This document shows positions 62,553-64,000 of a stretch of 64,000 nucleotides of DNA, in pieces. The notes beneath the pieces are model-generated. The model made no database searches. It was not told the DNA's origin and saw only the letters and a program-made list of their open reading frames with translations. Each line of letters begins with the position of its first letter. The stretch's first letter is position 1. The position numbers and the translations under genes were made by a program. The DNA is from Christiangramia crocea (lineage in GTDB: Bacteria; Bacteroidota; Bacteroidia; Flavobacteriales; Flavobacteriaceae). The stretch spans positions 1-64,000 of the forward strand of contig NZ_JAJSON010000007.1 in the NCBI RefSeq assembly GCF_022410465.1, read 5' to 3'.

Positions 62553-64000
62553 ATGAACATACAAATAAGAAAAGACCTGGGTATTATATTACTGGTCTCT
62601 ATTTTTGGCTGTAACAACAGCCCCGAAACTGTAAATGAAAATGAATCAATGAGTAATCCCTTATTATCAGAATGGAGCGGCCCTTATGAAGGTGTACCCG
62701 CATTCGACGAAATGAAAGTAGAGCTTGTGAAGCCTGCAATCAGGAAAGGCATGGAATTACATCTTGCCGAAATAGATAAAATAGCCGGCAACCCTGAGGA
62801 ACCAAGTTTTGAGAATACCATTGTCCCGATGGAAGAAGCAGGAAAAGAACTGGAACGAGCCTTTGTTTACTATGGTATTTACAGCAGTAATATTTCAAGT
62901 CCTGAATTTAGGGAAGTTCAAAAGGAACTAGCCCCCGAGATCTCAGAGTTCTATTCAAAGATCAGCCAGAATACAGAACTTTTTAAACGTATCAAAACGG
63001 TTTATGAGAACGCTCAGGAAGATTCGCTACCGGCACCAGAGCAACGAACCATAGAGCTTATTTATGAAGAATTTGCCATGCAGGGCGCTAACCTGAATGA
63101 AGAGGATAAGGAGCGCTATGCTGCAATAAATAAGGAACTGTCAGAACTATATACCAGGTTTTCCAATAATGTACTTGCCGATGAAGAAAACTATGTGATC
63201 TATCTCGAAGAGGATCAGCTTGGTGGTCTTCCCGAATCCTATATAAAATCTGCTGCCAAAGCAGCTGCCGACCGGGGGAAGGATGGAAAGTATGCGGTTA
63301 CCAATACCAGGTCTTCCATGGATCCTTTCCTAACCTATTCTACAGAAAGGGATCTCCGTGAAAAAGTTTGGAAAAATTATTACTCCCGTGGCGATAATAA
63401 TGATGAATTTGACAATAACGAGATCATTTCAAAGATCCTTAAATTACGGGATGAACGCGTAGAGCTTTTAGGTTATGATAATTATGCCCAATGGAGACTC
63501 CAGAACAGGATGGCTAAAAATCCTGAAAATGCAATGGATCTTATGATGAAGGTCTGGCCTGCTGCCCTTGCCAGAGTGGAAGAAGAAGTGGCCGATATGC
63601 AAAAGATTGCCGATGCTGAGGGTGCCAATATCACGATCAAACCCTGGGATTATCGCTTCTATGCTGAAAAAGTAAGGAAAGAAAAATATGATCTGGACAG
63701 TGAAGAGGTAAAACAATACCTGGAATTGGGAAATCTCACACAGGCCTTATTCTTTACAGCGGGAGAATTATTCAATTTCAATTTCACCCCTGTTGAAGAA
63801 GGGACTGTACCGGTATTCCATGAGGATGTAAAAGTCTGGGAGGTGACCGATAAGGATTCCGGAGAGATCATCGGCTTATGGTATCTTGACCCATATGCCA
63901 GACAGGGTAAAAGATCCGGAGCATGGGCTACCACCTATCGTGCATACACAAAACTGGAAGGAGAGAAACCTGTACTGGCTTCAAACAACTCCAATTTTAT
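62553..64000 (+). CDS. M3 family peptidase (Dcp-like) lipoprotein, partial
   Basis: The gene runs off the right edge; 482 codons are visible. The N-terminus is a lipoprotein signal (MNIQIRKDLGIILLVSIFGC, Cys20). Family M3 features follow: LLSEWSGPYEGVPAFDEM, then FENTIVPMEEAGKELERAF, YARQGKRSGAWATTYR, all typical of peptidyl-dipeptidase Dcp/oligopeptidase A homologues. The HExxH zinc motif lies beyond the window, so activity cannot be judged. Dcp removes C-terminal dipeptides; as a lipoprotein it would act in the periplasm. Confidence 0.93.
   Translation, partial: MNIQIRKDLGIILLVSIFGCNNSPETVNENESMSNPLLSEWSGPYEGVPAFDEMKVELVKPAIRKGMELHLAEIDKIAGNPEEPSFENTIVPMEEAGKELERAFVYYGIYSSNISSPEFREVQKELAPEISEFYSKISQNTELFKRIKTVYENAQEDSLPAPEQRTIELIYEEFAMQGANLNEEDKERYAAINKELSELYTRFSNNVLADEENYVIYLEEDQLGGLPESYIKSAAKAAADRGKDGKYAVTNTRSSMDPFLTYSTERDLREKVWKNYYSRGDNNDEFDNNEIISKILKLRDERVELLGYDNYAQWRLQNRMAKNPENAMDLMMKVWPAALARVEEEVADMQKIADAEGANITIKPWDYRFYAEKVRKEKYDLDSEEVKQYLELGNLTQALFFTAGELFNFNFTPVEEGTVPVFHEDVKVWEVTDKDSGEIIGLWYLDPYARQGKRSGAWATTYRAYTKLEGEKPVLASNNSNF

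Overview
The window looks like chromosomal DNA of a marine-type member of the Flavobacteriaceae (Bacteroidota), close to Gramella/Christiangramia or Zunongwangia. The evidence is the gliding-motility ABC genes gldF-gldG, the families DUF4294, DUF4494, DUF4870, DUF5723 and DUF4159, AT-rich intergenic DNA, almost no Shine-Dalgarno sequences, TAnnTTTG-like promoter boxes and many lipoprotein signals. No rRNA, tRNA, insertion sequence or CRISPR array was recognised. || Region 1 (0.1-18.6 kb) is mostly core housekeeping: DUF4294 protein, M42 peptidase, topoisomerase IB, a cNMP/CBS/DUF294 regulator coupled to a DnaQ-like exonuclease, acetyl-CoA synthetase, purC, phoH, a SAM-hydrolysing DUF62 protein, gldFG, dnaN, an exported M20 amidohydrolase and mnmE. 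|| Region 2 (18.6-24.4 kb) has the look of a decayed accessory segment inserted behind mnmE. It holds a truncated zinc-ribbon (excisionase-like) protein, a Met-rich lipoprotein and the tail of an isoprenylcysteine-methyltransferase-like gene. It also carries a trehalose block: otsA, then a wrecked HAD beta-phosphoglucomutase-like gene, then a GH65 phosphorylase. || Region 3 (25-39 kb) carries a PqiA-type membrane protein, two orphan PAS histidine kinases, an AraC regulator facing a half-decayed redox operon (alpha/beta-hydrolase remnant, cupin-NTF2 lipoprotein, flavodoxin, MddA-like remnant), a CHRD-like lipoprotein, a universal stress protein, a pair of mutually homologous membrane proteins, and a DUF5723 protein with a remnant paralogue opposite it. 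|| Region 4 (39.3-50 kb) is a long minus-strand block: a TldD/TldE pair, then after a terminator-like hairpin DUF4159, MoxR ATPase, DUF58, BatA-like and two large membrane proteins, mostly with start/stop overlaps. This is a Bat-type envelope cluster. || Region 5 (50-60.3 kb) has an arylesterase divergent from a LolD/FtsX-type ABC exporter (the tesA-ybbAP arrangement), an acyl-CoA-dehydrogenase-like protein, a TonB receptor and a subtilase lipoprotein whose C-terminal Fn3/PKD part is cut off by a one-base frameshift. || Region 6 (60.5-64 kb) has an AraC regulator, then about 1 kb that standard gene finding leaves empty. Read by eye, it contains two tandem 180-bp units each encoding a 45-residue basic peptide (copies differ almost only at silent sites), a third short reading frame, five copies of CATCAATCA, a long-range RNA stem and an intrinsic terminator. 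An M3 peptidase lipoprotein gene follows and runs off the right edge. The 61.7-62.5 kb locus is the best candidate for something undescribed.
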